From positions 1 to 6,744 of the forward strand of contig JAXJYC010000021.1 of assembly GCA_036307185.1 (NCBI GenBank): DNA of 6,744 nt, read 5' to 3'. The notes beneath the pieces were generated by a model. It saw only the letters and a program-made list of their open reading frames with translations, was not told where the DNA came from and made no database searches. Below are positions 6,380 to 6,744 of the stretch, one piece after another. The first letter of the stretch is position 1, and the number at the start of each line of letters is the position of its first letter. Both the position numbers and the translations under genes were made by a program. The stretch comes from SVEL01 sp017381055. GTDB taxonomy: Bacteria > Bacillota > Clostridia > Lachnospirales > Lachnospiraceae.

Positions 6380-6744
6380 TTATTTTTTCTTCTTTGTAGT
6401 AGCCTTCTTAGGTGTTACCACTTTCTTTGGTGCTTCTGCCTTCTTTGGTGCTTCTGCCTTCTTTGGTGCTTCTGCCTTCTTTGGCTCTTCTGCCTTCTTT
6501 GGCTCTTCCACCTTCTTTGGTGATGCTTCCACCTTCTTTGGTGATGCTTCCACCTTCTTTGGCTCTTCTACCTTCTTTGGTTCTTCTACCTTCTTTGGTG
6601 TCTCTACCTTCTTTGGCTCTTCCACCTTCTTTGGTGATGCTTCCACCTTCTTTGGCGCCGCTACTTTCTTTGGCTCTTCTACCTTCTTTGGTGCTGCCGC
6701 CTTCTTTGGCTCTTCTACCTTCTTTGGTGCTGCCGCCTTCTTTG
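6380..6744 (-). CDS. Lys/Pro-rich PKKxxx repeat protein, 3' part of gene (5' end outside window)
   Basis: The frame is open to the right edge. A GTG at 6646 lies inside a repeat unit and has no ribosome-binding site, so it is not a believable start and the gene is partial. The visible 120 residues are almost wholly PKK-led units: mostly hexads (PKKVEE, PKKAEA, PKKAAA) plus three heptads (PKKVEAS), about 18 units, ending in PKKATTKKKK. Only K, P, E, A, V, T and S occur. By count there are 42 Lys against 21 Glu, giving a strongly basic, disordered chain with no membrane segment. Such tails occur on histone H1-like proteins, on HU variants with PAKK tails, and on some surface or wall-linked proteins; which applies depends on the missing N-terminal part. 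The product cannot be named from this window. Confidence 0.75.
   Translation of the reverse strand, partial: KKAAAPKKVEEPKKAAAPKKVEEPKKVAAPKKVEASPKKVEEPKKVETPKKVEEPKKVEEPKKVEASPKKVEASPKKVEEPKKAEEPKKAEAPKKAEAPKKAEAPKKVVTPKKATTKKKK
6404..6744. repeat. In-frame 18/21-bp tandem repeats
   Basis: The DNA behind the PKK units repeats the core CTTCTTTGG (plus strand) every 18 bp, or every 21 bp where a heptad is encoded, and continues past the right edge. The plus strand is markedly pyrimidine-rich. Since all unit lengths are multiples of three, gain or loss of units would keep the frame. The repeats are direct and coding, with no spacers, so this is not a CRISPR array. Confidence 0.95.

Noticed and set aside
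6380..6646. An 88-codon version of the repeat protein starting at GTG 6646
   Set aside because: That GTG is an ordinary valine codon within a PKKVEAS unit, there is no ribosome-binding site before it, and the frame stays open with the same repeats to the window edge.
6404..6744. CRISPR-like direct repeats
   Set aside because: The repeats are contiguous, coding, multiples of three and lack unique spacers.

Overview
The window reads as chromosomal DNA from a low-GC Firmicute, most likely a Lachnospiraceae-type clostridium. This rests on its AT-rich composition, strong GGAGG/GAGGTGAT ribosome-binding sites, a T-box riboswitch, and clostridial-style TTGACA/TGnTATACT promoter and U-tailed terminator signals. 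The genus is inferred, not proven. Every supported gene lies on the minus strand, so transcription runs from high to low coordinates.

In transcription order: (1) 6744-6380 is the 3' part of a gene for a Lys/Pro/Glu/Ala repeat protein, open through the right edge and followed by a hairpin at 6335-6363. (2) 6303-5428 is an MscS-type mechanosensitive channel, closed by a strong terminator at 5349-5382. (3) 5348-5110 is non-coding. It holds an unexplained set of hairpins ending in a second terminator-like structure (5200-5248), then a promoter (5169-5197), a perfect 15-bp palindrome at the predicted transcription start, and a strong ribosome-binding site. (4) 5109-3736 is argH, argininosuccinate lyase, followed by a hairpin at 3690-3717. 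(5) 3643-2936 and 2930-477 are an ABC ATPase and an FtsX/MacB-type permease, separated by 5 nt and forming one transporter operon. (6) 457-1 is the complete leader of a gene just off the left edge: promoter, T-box riboswitch with a probable GCU (alanine) specifier, intrinsic terminator, a 127-nt post-terminator leader, and a GAGGTGAT ribosome-binding site touching the window edge. The off-window gene is therefore predicted to be alaS (alanyl-tRNA synthetase) or another alanine-related gene.

The genes do not form one pathway. They are separate transcription units: osmotic protection (mscS), arginine biosynthesis (argH), export or envelope remodelling (the ABC pair), and tRNA-charging control (the T-box). 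The least explained parts are the repeat protein and the structured non-coding stretch upstream of argH. No mobile element, CRISPR array, tRNA or rRNA gene was seen.
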